From an uncultured Alphaproteobacteria bacterium (GTDB taxonomy: Bacteria; Pseudomonadota; Alphaproteobacteria; RF32; CAG-239): a DNA stretch of 64,000 bases. Below are positions 7,368 through 15,846 of the stretch, one piece after another. The first letter of the stretch is position 1, and each line of letters opens with the position of its first letter. The stretch is from NCBI GenBank assembly GCA_910576955.1, contig CAJTJB010000002.1, forward strand, positions 62,001 to 126,000. The letters run 5' to 3'. The position numbers and the translations under genes were made by a program. The notes beneath the pieces were generated by a model that saw only the letters and a program-made list of their open reading frames with translations, was not told the DNA's origin and did not search any database.

Positions 7368-8244
7368 TTGTGCAACCTTTTTTATCAGCCTTGAGCTGTG
7401 CGGGGATTCCCAAAGGCAGAATATGCCTTGAGGGAATGTGTCCGTAAGCAAAATCTGTGATAACGGGAACGTTTAAGCCTGAAATAAAGTCGTTTATACA
7501 ATCTTCAATGCTGCCGTCTTCAGGGGCGGAAACGGGGCAATTTGTGAACTTTCCGATGATTATCCCTTTCAGCTGATTAAAGTTTTTTTGTTGTTTGAGT
7601 TGGTTTAGCATCAGGTCAATTTTGTAGTTTTTTTCGCCGATGTCTTCCAGTAAGAGGATTTTTCCGCTTAAATCCGGAAAATAAGGCGTGCCGCAGAGGT
7701 AGCATAAAACGCTTAAACAGCCGCCGATGATTTTTCCTGACGCAGAGCCTTGGGTGTGGCAGATACCGGAGGAGAGAGTATGCTTTTCGGCGAACAGGGC
7801 TTTTTGCAAGGAATGGTCGACGTTTGAATCAATTTCTTTATTATTAAAATCATACAAAGGCAAAAAGCCAGTCAGTGCCGGATTGCCGGTTTTGGCAATC
7901 AGGGCATTTTGTAGGGCGGTAGAATCGCTTAAACCGATGACGGGTTTCGGATTATTCTTGATGAGCCGATAGTCAAGCTTATCCAAAATGCGGGTTGCAC
8001 CGGCGCCGCCGCGCAGGCAAAACAGGGCTTTAACCTCGGTGTCGGCAAACATTCGGTTGACTGTGTCTGCCCGTTCGTCGTCTGTGCCTGCCATATAGCG
8101 GTATTCGTGGTTGAGATTGGGGGCGAACTTTACTTTTAGACCCAGTTTTTCAAAATATGCTACAGCTGCTGAAAGGTCTTTGTTTTGCAGACCTGCAGAG
8201 GGGGCAATAATTCCGATGGTATCTCCTTTGTTTAATAAGCTCAT
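7357..8244 (-). CDS. ldcA: LD-carboxypeptidase (murein tetrapeptide carboxypeptidase)
   Basis: 295 residues, peptidase family S66. Removes the terminal D-Ala from murein tetrapeptides in the cytoplasm during peptidoglycan recycling. The catalytic triad is visible: Ser106 in GLSDST, Glu200 in LLLEDIGE and His269 in AYGHIP, at the family's usual spacing, and the length is normal. The oxyanion region LRGGAGA lies at 78-83. It overlaps the upstream mpl-like gene by 4 bases (ATGA), so the two are translationally coupled. Its product (tripeptide) is the substrate of Mpl, which strongly supports both assignments. Confidence 0.88.
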   Translation of the reverse strand: MSLLNKGDTIGIIAPSAGLQNKDLSAAVAYFEKLGLKVKFAPNLNHEYRYMAGTDDERADTVNRMFADTEVKALFCLRGGAGATRILDKLDYRLIKNNPKPVIGLSDSTALQNALIAKTGNPALTGFLPLYDFNNKEIDSNVDHSLQKALFAEKHTLSSGICHTQGSASGKIIGGCLSVLCYLCGTPYFPDLSGKILLLEDIGEKNYKIDLMLNQLKQQKNFNQLKGIIIGKFTNCPVSAPEDGSIEDCINDFISGLNVPVITDFAYGHIPSRHILPLGIPAQLKADKKGCTISW

Positions 8245-9608
8245 TTGAGTTTCTCCAACAAGTCAAACCCCATATCGGTTATGGAATTGTCGCGTGCGCC
8301 CATCAAAATAATCCGGTCTTCGGGGCGGACTGTATTTAATAAATATTGTTTTAGTTCGTCCCTTGTGGCGAAGAAATGCGCGTTTTTGTTATGTCTGCCG
8401 GCATACATTACCAAATCTTTAGAAGAAATGTCGCGAGTGACCGAGCCGCCGCTGAAGTATATTTCGGGCAGCAGCAAGATGTCTTTTTCATCCATATAGC
8501 GAATGAAACTATCCATAATCTCACGTCCCATTAAACGCATCGGGGCAAAGCCATGCGGTTGAAACATCACAAGCAAACGCCCTTTGTAGCTTTTTAGGGC
8601 AGACATAGAGGCGGCAACTTTGTCGGGGTTGTGCGCAAAATCGTCTATAACCGTGATGTTGTTTACCGTTCCCAATACTTCAAGACGGCGTTTGGTGCCG
8701 AGGAATGTTTGCAGGATGGCGCAAGCTTGTTCCGGCTTTACGCCCAACAGGGAACAGCAGGCAACCGCACACATTGCATTAAGAACATTAAAGCTGCCGA
8801 TAAGCTTTAGCGAATAATGTTGTCCGCGGAAAGTATAGGTTGTGCCGTCCGGTACGGCTGTGATGTTTTCGGCATAAAAATCGGCAGTGTTGTCTTTAAT
8901 GCTGAATGTGACGGTGTTTGGATTGAGTGATAGTAAATCAGCGCTGTTTGCGCAGTCTTTATTGATAACTGCACCGCCTTTGCCTTTTTTGATAAAATCG
9001 CCGAACAGGAGTTTTAATTCATCAATTGATTTATGGTCGAGCGTGATGTTATTTACAACCGAGATGTACGGGGCATATTTTTCAATTGAACCGTCGCTCT
9101 CGTCTGCCTCAATCACGCAATATTCGCCGTCATTGTAAATGATGTTGGGGATACCGACTTTGTCTTCATAGTTTTTCAGCAGAGCACCGTTGATGACTAA
9201 AGGTTTTAAATCTGCCTTATCCAAAATATAGCCAATCATGGCGGTAACGGTAGATTTGCCTGATGTGCCGCCGACGGCAATGTTGTATTTGCGAGAGCTG
9301 AAAATCTCGGCTAACAAATCTGACCGGCGTTTGACCGGAATGCCCAGTTCTTTGGCGCGTTTGATGTCCGGCACGGTGTCTTCCACGGCGGTTGAGGCAT
9401 AAAGGACTGAAAAATCTTTATCAAGCATTGAACCGTCTTGCGGGAAAAGGCGAATGCCGATGTTTTCCAGCGCGCGTTTGTTTTTTTGCTCTTTTCCTTG
9501 GTCAAAACTGCGATCTGTGCCGCAGACGTCATTATTTTGGTGTTTTAATATTTGTGCCAATGCGCTCATTCCGCTGCCCGCGACCGCGCAAAAACCTATT
9601 TTAGCCAT
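8241..9608 (-). CDS. mpl: UDP-MurNAc:tripeptide ligase (Mpl), MurC-like
   Basis: 455 residues, three-domain Mur ligase. Residues 1-100 are the UDP-binding domain (start MAKIGFCAVAGSGMSAL), GTSGKST at 114-120 is the ATP loop, and the central domain holds EADESDGS and NNITLDHK. A C-terminal domain follows. The length fits Mpl (about 457) better than MurC (about 490), and coupling to ldcA argues for Mpl, which re-attaches recycled L-Ala-gamma-D-Glu-mDap to UDP-MurNAc. MurC itself cannot be excluded from motifs alone. First gene of a two-gene operon with ldcA and divergent from the TetR gene, 134 bases apart. Confidence 0.75.
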   Translation of the reverse strand: MAKIGFCAVAGSGMSALAQILKHQNNDVCGTDRSFDQGKEQKNKRALENIGIRLFPQDGSMLDKDFSVLYASTAVEDTVPDIKRAKELGIPVKRRSDLLAEIFSSRKYNIAVGGTSGKSTVTAMIGYILDKADLKPLVINGALLKNYEDKVGIPNIIYNDGEYCVIEADESDGSIEKYAPYISVVNNITLDHKSIDELKLLFGDFIKKGKGGAVINKDCANSADLLSLNPNTVTFSIKDNTADFYAENITAVPDGTTYTFRGQHYSLKLIGSFNVLNAMCAVACCSLLGVKPEQACAILQTFLGTKRRLEVLGTVNNITVIDDFAHNPDKVAASMSALKSYKGRLLVMFQPHGFAPMRLMGREIMDSFIRYMDEKDILLLPEIYFSGGSVTRDISSKDLVMYAGRHNKNAHFFATRDELKQYLLNTVRPEDRIILMGARDNSITDMGFDLLEKLK

Positions 9609-9681
9609 TCTTACGTTCCTTTAGTTTGTTTTTATTTATTTTGTTTTACGATAAAATAGTTAAATTTTTTATAAAAAAAGC

Positions 9682-9710
9682 TTGAACAGTGTTCAAAAGT
9701 GCTGTATTCT
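9682..9710 (+). promoter_or_regulatory. TetR gene promoter with palindromic operator
   Basis: Perfect 15-bp palindrome TTGAACAGTGTTCAA at 9682-9696 overlaps a -35 (TTGAAC, 9682-9687), with a -10 TATTCT at 9705-9710 and a 17-bp spacer. It lies 46 bases upstream of the TetR start, which fits autoregulation by TetR binding over the -35. Confidence 0.65.
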
Positions 9711-9742
9711 GCAATCGAAATTAAAAAGAAACGGCGGCAGGA

Positions 9743-10342
9743 ATGAAAACAGCAAAGACAAAAGAAGAAATTCGGGTGGACTTAATTATTAAAGCCCGCG
9801 AACTTATTGCCGAAAAAGGGTATGAATATCTGACAGCACGCAAGCTTGCGGATTATTCCGGTTATTCTGTCGGGACGATATATAACCAGTTTAAAAGTAT
9901 GGATGTTCTGGTGATGTGGGAAAACTGCCAGACGCTTGACGAGCTGTATCAGAAATTGCTGACGGCGGAGTTTGGCTCGGATGCATATGTAAACCTTAAC
10001 CATCTGCTTGAGAAATATGTTGATTTTGTTTTAGAGAATAAAAATTTATGGTTTACGCTGTATAATTTTCACTTTGCGAGCGTGATGGCGGATTTTGAAT
10101 TGTTTTATTTGCGGCGGATAATCAAAATTGTGCAGCTGCTGGAGCATAATCTGCATAAGTTATTTGTGAAAGTACCAGCAAGCGAGCGTAAGGTTTCAAC
10201 GGAAGTGCTGTTTATTTCCGTGTTTGCGTTAAGCTCGCTTTTGACTACCGAAAAAGAGTTTGCCCGTTTGGAAAAACGCTATGTGGTGCGGGTGTTGTTT
10301 AACACTTACCTTGCCGGAATGTCTTATCTGGCGAAGAAATAA
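9743..10342 (+). CDS. TetR/AcrR-family transcriptional regulator
   Basis: 199 residues. The N-terminal 60 residues are a typical TetR helix-turn-helix: ARELIAEKGYEYLTARKLADYSGYSVGTIYNQFKS spread over about residues 17-52. The remainder is an all-helical ligand-binding domain with no recognisable ligand. A perfect palindrome overlapping its promoter suggests autoregulation. It is convergent with pntB with only a 3-base gap, and divergent from mpl-ldcA; the operator could also affect mpl transcription since the intergenic space is shared. Confidence 0.85.
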   Translation: MKTAKTKEEIRVDLIIKARELIAEKGYEYLTARKLADYSGYSVGTIYNQFKSMDVLVMWENCQTLDELYQKLLTAEFGSDAYVNLNHLLEKYVDFVLENKNLWFTLYNFHFASVMADFELFYLRRIIKIVQLLEHNLHKLFVKVPASERKVSTEVLFISVFALSSLLTTEKEFARLEKRYVVRVLFNTYLAGMSYLAKK

Positions 10343-10345
10343 ACC

Positions 10346-11677
10346 TTATTCCTCGAGATTGGAAACAATTTGTTTGGTGACTTCTTTGGCGTCGCCTAAA
10401 AGCATTAGTGTGTTATCGGCATAAAACAGCGGATTATCAATGCCCGAATAGCCGGCGGCAAGGGAACGTTTGACAAAGAGGACTTTTTTGGCTTGTTCAA
10501 CTTCCAGAATCGGCATTTGGTATATCGGGCTGTCGGTTTTGGTTTTGGCGAGCGGGTTGGTGGTGTCATTAGCGCCGATAACATAAGCTACATCAGCGGT
10601 TTGAAATTCCTGATTGATATCTTTAAGCTCAAAAACATCATCAGGGTTAATGTCTGCTTCAGCCAAGAGCACGTTCATATGTCCGGGCATTCTGCCGGCA
10701 ACGGGGTGAATCGCAAATTTGACATCAACGTTATATTTGTTTTGTAAGATTTTTGCCATATTGGCGAGTTCGTGTTGAGCACCGGCGGCAGCCATTCCGT
10801 AACCGGGGACGATGATGACTTTGTTGGCGTTTTCCATCAGAAAGGCGGCATCTTGCGGGCTTCCCTGACGGATAACCTTATTTTCGTTTGCAATATCGTC
10901 AGTTGTGGTTTGCGGCGGGGAAAAAATAACTTTCATCAGGCTGCGGTTCATGGCTTTGGTCATAATATATGAAAGGATTGTGCCGCTTGCGCCGATGAGC
11001 GTGCCGACAATGATGAGCAGGGTATTGTTTAAACTGAAACCGACTAAAACGGTGCTCCAACCGGAAAATGAGTTTAAAACCGAAATGATAATCGGCATAT
11101 CGGCGCCGCCGATGGGGAGAATAAACAATAATCCCCATAAACAGAGCAGGGCAATAAATCCCCACATATATTCGCCGCTGTTATTATAAGCGTAAAAGCC
11201 GGTGATGACGGTTATGACGAGAATGATTAAGCTCATGGTTTGGAGGGTGTCTTTATCTATAAATAATTTTAGCCCTGCCAGTTTTATAAAAGCGGCAACA
11301 GAACCGGTGAAGGTGATAAAGCCGATGCTGATAATAAACAAAAGCAGCAACGGGTGGTAATCGGCGTTTGATATTTCGCTTATTCCTATCAGTCCGGCAG
11401 CTAAACCGCCCAGCCCGTTTAAAAGGGCAATCATTTGCGGGAGGTCGGGCATATTGATTTTGCGGGCGGCGATAATGCCGGTCAGAGCGCCAGCAACCAG
11501 TGAGGCGGCAGTCGGAACGAGGTATGTATGCTTCAGGCTATACAATCCCCAGACGATGGCAATTCCCATCGCAAGCATTGCCCAATGGTTGCCGCGATAT
11601 GCTTTGTGCGGTGTCGAGAGTCCGTTAATGGCGAAAATGAACATCGAGTATATAATTATTATCAAGGCGTTAATCAT
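10346..11677 (-). CDS. pntB: NAD(P) transhydrogenase beta subunit PntB
   Basis: 443 residues from ATG 11677, the start that overlaps pntAB by 8 bases; a longer frame exists but reads into pntAB. N-terminal half is about eight transmembrane helices, ending near residue 260. The C-terminal domain III binds NADP(H): VIIVPGYGMAAAGAQHELANM, GRMPGHMNVLLAEA and VIGANDTTNP are all present (position about 290-400). It couples proton entry to reduction of NADP+ by NADH. Last gene of the pnt operon; its 3' end abuts the TetR gene. Confidence 0.93.
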   Translation of the reverse strand: MINALIIIIYSMFIFAINGLSTPHKAYRGNHWAMLAMGIAIVWGLYSLKHTYLVPTAASLVAGALTGIIAARKINMPDLPQMIALLNGLGGLAAGLIGISEISNADYHPLLLLFIISIGFITFTGSVAAFIKLAGLKLFIDKDTLQTMSLIILVITVITGFYAYNNSGEYMWGFIALLCLWGLLFILPIGGADMPIIISVLNSFSGWSTVLVGFSLNNTLLIIVGTLIGASGTILSYIMTKAMNRSLMKVIFSPPQTTTDDIANENKVIRQGSPQDAAFLMENANKVIIVPGYGMAAAGAQHELANMAKILQNKYNVDVKFAIHPVAGRMPGHMNVLLAEADINPDDVFELKDINQEFQTADVAYVIGANDTTNPLAKTKTDSPIYQMPILEVEQAKKVLFVKRSLAAGYSGIDNPLFYADNTLMLLGDAKEVTKQIVSNLEE

Positions 11678-11951
11678 CTTGTTTATCTTTCGGTTTAAAC
11701 ATATTAAGCATACGGGCGGAAACGTAAAAACCGCCGAATATATTAACTGCGGCAAAAAAAATCGCGGCATACAGCAGATACGCCTCATTATCGGAATGAA
11801 TATTATTCAAAGCCTGAAATGCGCCGATTATGACAATGCCGGAGATGGCGTTTGTGACGCTCATTAGCGGGGAATGCAAAACCGGCGTGACGCTCCAGAT
11901 GGCGAAATAGCCGATAAAACAGGAAAGTATGAAAATATCCGGTAAACACAT
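11670..11951 (-). CDS. pntAB: NAD(P) transhydrogenase alpha subunit, membrane part (PntAB)
   Basis: 93 residues with three membrane helices (about 5-20, 32-48, 58-80). It corresponds to the C-terminal membrane part of single-chain PntA, here a separate gene as in Rhodospirillum rubrum and other alphaproteobacteria. It contains the conserved T-P-L-M-S-V-T-N-A-I-S-G stretch (as HSPLMSVTNAISG). Overlaps pntB by 8 bases and follows pntAA after 14 bases. Confidence 0.92.
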   Translation of the reverse strand: MCLPDIFILSCFIGYFAIWSVTPVLHSPLMSVTNAISGIVIIGAFQALNNIHSDNEAYLLYAAIFFAAVNIFGGFYVSARMLNMFKPKDKQDD

Positions 11952-11965
11952 AAGATTATCCTTTA

Positions 11966-13012
11966 TTAACGGGTGATGTTCGGGTGTTCGTAAAAAGGTG
12001 CCGGCGGGCGGGGAATGTGTGAGGGACGCGGCGTGTAGACCATGGGGGAGATGTAATTAAGGCTTAAGTCGATTTGGCTGTTATCTTTGGCTATCAGCGT
12101 GATGAGGTTATACATATTATTTGCCCAGAGGACAGAGGCGGTATCCGGCGCAAGGCGTTCGAGATAGAGATTGCGGTAGAAGTGGTAATGCATATTTGTT
12201 TCGGTGTCGGTTTCCAAACCGATGTTGTGGGATGTGGTGTCAACGATGACAGCGCCTTCTGCCAGATAGTTTAATTGTTCGGCGGTAATGACCTGCGGCG
12301 AATTGCCGTTTGGCGTGGCGGCAGCGGAGAGAATAAAGTTTTTGCCGGTTAAAAGCTCGTTTAATGCCTCTTTGTTTGGCGCCATGGCAAAATCCGCACC
12401 GACGGATTGGGCAAGCTCTTTGCTTTTTTCGTTTATATCCAAAATTGTTACGCGGCAGCCTTGCCGTTTGAAAACCGAGGCAGCTTGCAAACCGGTGACA
12501 CTCGTGCCGACAATCAGCGCAGCGGCTGCTTTGATGGAAGCGGCGGCGGTCATCAGCTGCGGGGCAATGCGCGGAGAATGATAAAGCGCGTATAATGCAC
12601 CCGTATACCCGCGAATCGTGTTTTGTGCGCTTAAAATATCTATGCTTTGGGCAATTGATGTGCGCGGAACGAGCTCCAAACGGATAATATTCAAGTCTTT
12701 GGGAATATAGGTAAATATGAAATTGCGAAAATCGGCAGCGATGGTTTGCCCGTTGGTTAAAAGTTCGAGTTTTTCTTGTGCGGGCGGGAGAATCTGTAAA
12801 ATAATTTGCGATTTGGCATAAATTTCATCGGCGTTATTGCTGACGAGGGCTCCGGCGTTTAAATATTCGCTGTCCGAAAAGCCGGACTTTATGCCGTAAT
12901 CTTTTTCTAATATAATCGAATGCCCGCTGGCGATAAGTTTTTTGATAATCGGCGGGGTCAGGGAAACGCGGGTTTCGGCGTTGGTTTGTTCTTTTATTGA
13001 GCCTATGAGCAT
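11966..13012 (-). CDS. pntAA: NAD(P) transhydrogenase alpha subunit, NAD-binding part (PntAA)
   Basis: 348 residues, related to alanine dehydrogenase. The N-terminal MLIGSIKEQTNAETRVSLTP and the dinucleotide fold are clear. The usual glycine motif GAGVAG is here GTSVTG (about residue 167), still with two glycines. The loop contributing Gln and Asp to catalysis is present as AQSID. It delivers hydride from NADH to the NADP-binding domain of PntB. First of three genes. Divergent from the chromate-transporter pair, with a 68-bp gap. Confidence 0.92.
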   Translation of the reverse strand: MLIGSIKEQTNAETRVSLTPPIIKKLIASGHSIILEKDYGIKSGFSDSEYLNAGALVSNNADEIYAKSQIILQILPPAQEKLELLTNGQTIAADFRNFIFTYIPKDLNIIRLELVPRTSIAQSIDILSAQNTIRGYTGALYALYHSPRIAPQLMTAAASIKAAAALIVGTSVTGLQAASVFKRQGCRVTILDINEKSKELAQSVGADFAMAPNKEALNELLTGKNFILSAAATPNGNSPQVITAEQLNYLAEGAVIVDTTSHNIGLETDTETNMHYHFYRNLYLERLAPDTASVLWANNMYNLITLIAKDNSQIDLSLNYISPMVYTPRPSHIPRPPAPFYEHPNITR

Positions 13013-13080
13013 AAAAAAACCTTTTTTTAAGTTTTATTTTGTATGATATCGGAGATATAAACAGCAAAAGAAGAATATCA

Positions 13081-13614
13081 ATGTCAGAATATCGGAAAAT
13101 TTTTGTTTCGTTTTTTAAAATCGGCTTGTTTACGTTTGGCGGCGGCTATGCGATGATGCCGTTGTTTCGGCAGGAACTGATTGACAAGCATAAGTATATC
13201 ACGGAAAATGAATTGATTGACTATTATTCTATCGGGCAATGTACGCCGGGCATAATTGCCGTGAATGTGGCAACGTTTACCGGTTATAAAGTTAAGGGCG
13301 TTAGGGGAGCTCTTACTGCTACGTTGGCAATTGTGTTGCCATCTTTGGTGATTATTATGGCGCTTGCGGGGATTTTGCAGGCATTGTCTGACAATCAAAT
13401 GGTGGCGCATGCTTTTGCGGGAATCCGTATCGGCGTGATTGCGCTTATCTTAAATGAAGTAATCCATTTGTTTAAAAAAGCGGTCACGTCGCGGCTGCAA
13501 TTGGGGATTTTCATCGTTATTTTAGCAGCGCTGCTGTTGGGAGATATTTCGGCGATTACGGCGGTGATATTGGCGGCAGGTGCGGGCGCGGTGCGTTATG
13601 CGAGGTTAAAATGA
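13081..13614 (+). CDS. Chromate transporter-type protein, first half
   Basis: 177 residues from ATG 13081 (RBS-like AGAAG). One CHR domain: the GLFTFGGGYAMMPLF and SIGQCTPGIIAVNVATFTGYKVKG signatures are present, with about six membrane helices. In canonical ChrA two such domains are fused; here they are two genes overlapping by ATGA, forming a heterodimeric short-chain CHR pair. Natural substrate of these pairs is often unknown (chromate or sulfate are typical guesses). The gene is divergent from pnt. Confidence 0.85.
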   Translation: MSEYRKIFVSFFKIGLFTFGGGYAMMPLFRQELIDKHKYITENELIDYYSIGQCTPGIIAVNVATFTGYKVKGVRGALTATLAIVLPSLVIIMALAGILQALSDNQMVAHAFAGIRIGVIALILNEVIHLFKKAVTSRLQLGIFIVILAALLLGDISAITAVILAAGAGAVRYARLK

Positions 13615-14129
13615 TATACGGAATATTGTTTTATGAGTTTTTCAGAATCGGGTTGTTTGCGATTGGCGGCGGAATGGTCACAATCCCGTTTTTGTTTGAT
13701 TTAACGAAGAAATTTGACTGGTTTACGGCAGAGGAACTTACGAATATGATTGCCGTGTCACAATCCACGCCGGGACCGGTGGGGGTGAATATGGCAACTT
13801 ATGCCGGTTTTCAGGCGGCAGGCGCGGGCGGAGGCGTTATGGCAACTTTGGGCTTGGTGCTGCCGTCGGTGATTATTGTGATTTTGGTTTCGAAACTGCT
13901 TAAACATTGTGCGGAAAACAAGCTTTTGTGCGAGGTGATGGCGGCAATACGCCCCGCAGTGGCGGCGTTGATTTTGCAGGCGGGGTTTGAGCTGTTTAAG
14001 CTGTCGGTTAAGGATTATTATGCTGGCATTTTTGCCGCAGCCTTTTTTATGTTAGTCTGTTTTTATAAAAAAAGTCCGATTTTTTATATTATTTTAGCGG
14101 CGGCGGCGGGAATTGTTTTCAAACTGTAA
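13611..14129 (+). CDS. Chromate transporter-type protein, second half
   Basis: 172 residues, second CHR domain with GLFAIGGGMVTIPFL and SQSTPGPVGVNMATYAG signatures. Overlaps the preceding gene by four bases (ATGA), so it is translationally coupled and the two products should pair. Hydrophobic throughout, about six helices; the C-terminus ends in a hydrophobic helix. The next gene begins 11 bases downstream, so the OpgB-like genes may be cotranscribed. Confidence 0.85.
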   Translation: MIYGILFYEFFRIGLFAIGGGMVTIPFLFDLTKKFDWFTAEELTNMIAVSQSTPGPVGVNMATYAGFQAAGAGGGVMATLGLVLPSVIIVILVSKLLKHCAENKLLCEVMAAIRPAVAALILQAGFELFKLSVKDYYAGIFAAAFFMLVCFYKKSPIFYIILAAAAGIVFKL

Positions 14130-14139
14130 GGAATAGAAG

Positions 14140-15846
14140 ATGAACGGGACGATTTTACATAAAGCGGCGGCATTGGGAAATGTGTTGTTTTTGCTTTTTG
14201 TGATGGAATTTTTATGTTGCGGGCTTTTTACCCGATATACTTGGGGAACGGTCAGCCTGCCGCAATTTTTGTTTTTTATACGTATGCAAGGCGGGGAAAT
14301 TTGCGATAGGGAATTGCTTTTAAGCATTGCGGCGTTTTGCGGGGTGCTGCCGGCGGCGCTGGCGGCGGTGTGTGTTTGGTTATATTGCAAATTTGCGCGC
14401 AGGCAGCCTTGTTATTTTAATAAAGCATGGTTTTTTATCTATTTAGTTGGTTTGGGAGTGTTGTTGCGGCAAGTGTTGGATATTTCCGGAGAGGAAACGG
14501 CGGTTTTATATTTAGTTTTGTTTATCTGTTATTTAGTTAATCAGGGGCGCAATGTTCAGCGGCAGAGAGATGTGTTTGTGACGCTGGCATTATCTGTATT
14601 TGCCGTGGCGGGAATCTTAAAGCTTTTTGGGGCGGACAGGCTTTATCTTTCTTTTTTTGAATTTCGCGAAACAGATTTTTATGCGCAAAATTTTGTTAAT
14701 CCGGCTGGTTTGGACTTTAAAGGGAATAAAAAACGCAATGTCATTATCGTGTTTGTGGAATCGTTTGAAAAAAGATTCAGCTTTCTTGACCAAGGCGGTG
14801 TTCGCTTAAAAGTAGCGGATGAGGACGCGATAATATTTGCAGACTTTACGGAAGGGTATGCGCAGCGTTGGACGCAGGGTGCAATGTTTTCTGCGTTTAC
14901 AGGCGTTCACATCCATTATATTTCTGATTATTTTCGCTATGCGCTGTATGACAAATTAAAATATAATGAAAAAAGGGACAGGATTTTGATGGTTTCCAAC
15001 CATGCGGGAAAAGATTTTGATTTTGCTTTGCCTAATATGCCGTCATTAGGCAAAATTGCGGAACTCAACGGCTATCAGAATTTGTTTGTGCAGGGTGGCG
15101 ATATTGTCTTTTCGGGAACGGAAAGCTTTTTGCGGCATAATGGTTTTGCCAAAGAAAATATATACGGCGTTAATCATTTTATCGGTACGCCGCAGCACGA
15201 AAAAGGCAAATATTGGTGGGGTGTGGATGATAAGTCGGTGTTTGGCTTGTTTAAAGATAAGATTTCAGCCTTGGAGGGCGATAAGCCGTTTTTGGCAGTG
15301 ATGTTCACGTTAGATTTACATCGCGGAAACAATCCGTATTTTGCAAATGATGAAGAAATTGTTCGGGCAACAATTGATAATCTGAATGATTTTATTGCGT
15401 GGTTTAAAAAGCAGGATTTTTATGAAAATACAACGCTTGTGGTTTTGGCAGACCATAAACGGATGGGAGAAAATATTAATGTCGGCGGTGGGTTGTATAA
15501 TGCGTTTTTTAATGTTCCCGCGCGGTTGAGGGAAAATGCAGATGTTATGCGGCGGTTTAACCAGATTGATATTTTTCCTACCGTTTTGGAGATTATGGGG
15601 CTGGTATTGCCTGAACGCAAAGCCGGTGTGGGAACATCGTTATTCAGCAAAGAAAAAACTTTAGCTGAACGCTTTTCGTATGAGCAGCAGGAGGGCTATT
15701 TTACAAAGATTGACCGGTTTTATCAGAAACTGTGGGGAAAAAGAGAAATGTTTTTGCCGTTTAAAGAGAGTTTGTTATGGAAATATAAGCTTATTGCTCA
15801 TGCCGGAGGGCGATGGATGGATTTGTCTTTTAGGATGACAATATGA
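14140..15846 (+). CDS. OpgB/LTA-synthase-like membrane transferase, copy 1
   Basis: 568 residues: about five membrane helices (1-185) followed by an extracytoplasmic alkaline-phosphatase-superfamily domain. Metal or catalytic positions are visible: Glu in VIIVFVESFE (about residue 206), the nucleophile region QRWTQGAMFSAFTG with Thr about residue 245, D-L-H-R-G around 390 and D-H in LADHKRM around 435. These enzymes transfer phosphoglycerol or phosphoethanolamine onto periplasmic glucans, teichoic acids or lipid A; acceptor here unknown. The next gene is a paralogue overlapping by 4 bases (ATGA). Confidence 0.8.
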   Translation: MNGTILHKAAALGNVLFLLFVMEFLCCGLFTRYTWGTVSLPQFLFFIRMQGGEICDRELLLSIAAFCGVLPAALAAVCVWLYCKFARRQPCYFNKAWFFIYLVGLGVLLRQVLDISGEETAVLYLVLFICYLVNQGRNVQRQRDVFVTLALSVFAVAGILKLFGADRLYLSFFEFRETDFYAQNFVNPAGLDFKGNKKRNVIIVFVESFEKRFSFLDQGGVRLKVADEDAIIFADFTEGYAQRWTQGAMFSAFTGVHIHYISDYFRYALYDKLKYNEKRDRILMVSNHAGKDFDFALPNMPSLGKIAELNGYQNLFVQGGDIVFSGTESFLRHNGFAKENIYGVNHFIGTPQHEKGKYWWGVDDKSVFGLFKDKISALEGDKPFLAVMFTLDLHRGNNPYFANDEEIVRATIDNLNDFIAWFKKQDFYENTTLVVLADHKRMGENINVGGGLYNAFFNVPARLRENADVMRRFNQIDIFPTVLEIMGLVLPERKAGVGTSLFSKEKTLAERFSYEQQEGYFTKIDRFYQKLWGKREMFLPFKESLLWKYKLIAHAGGRWMDLSFRMTI

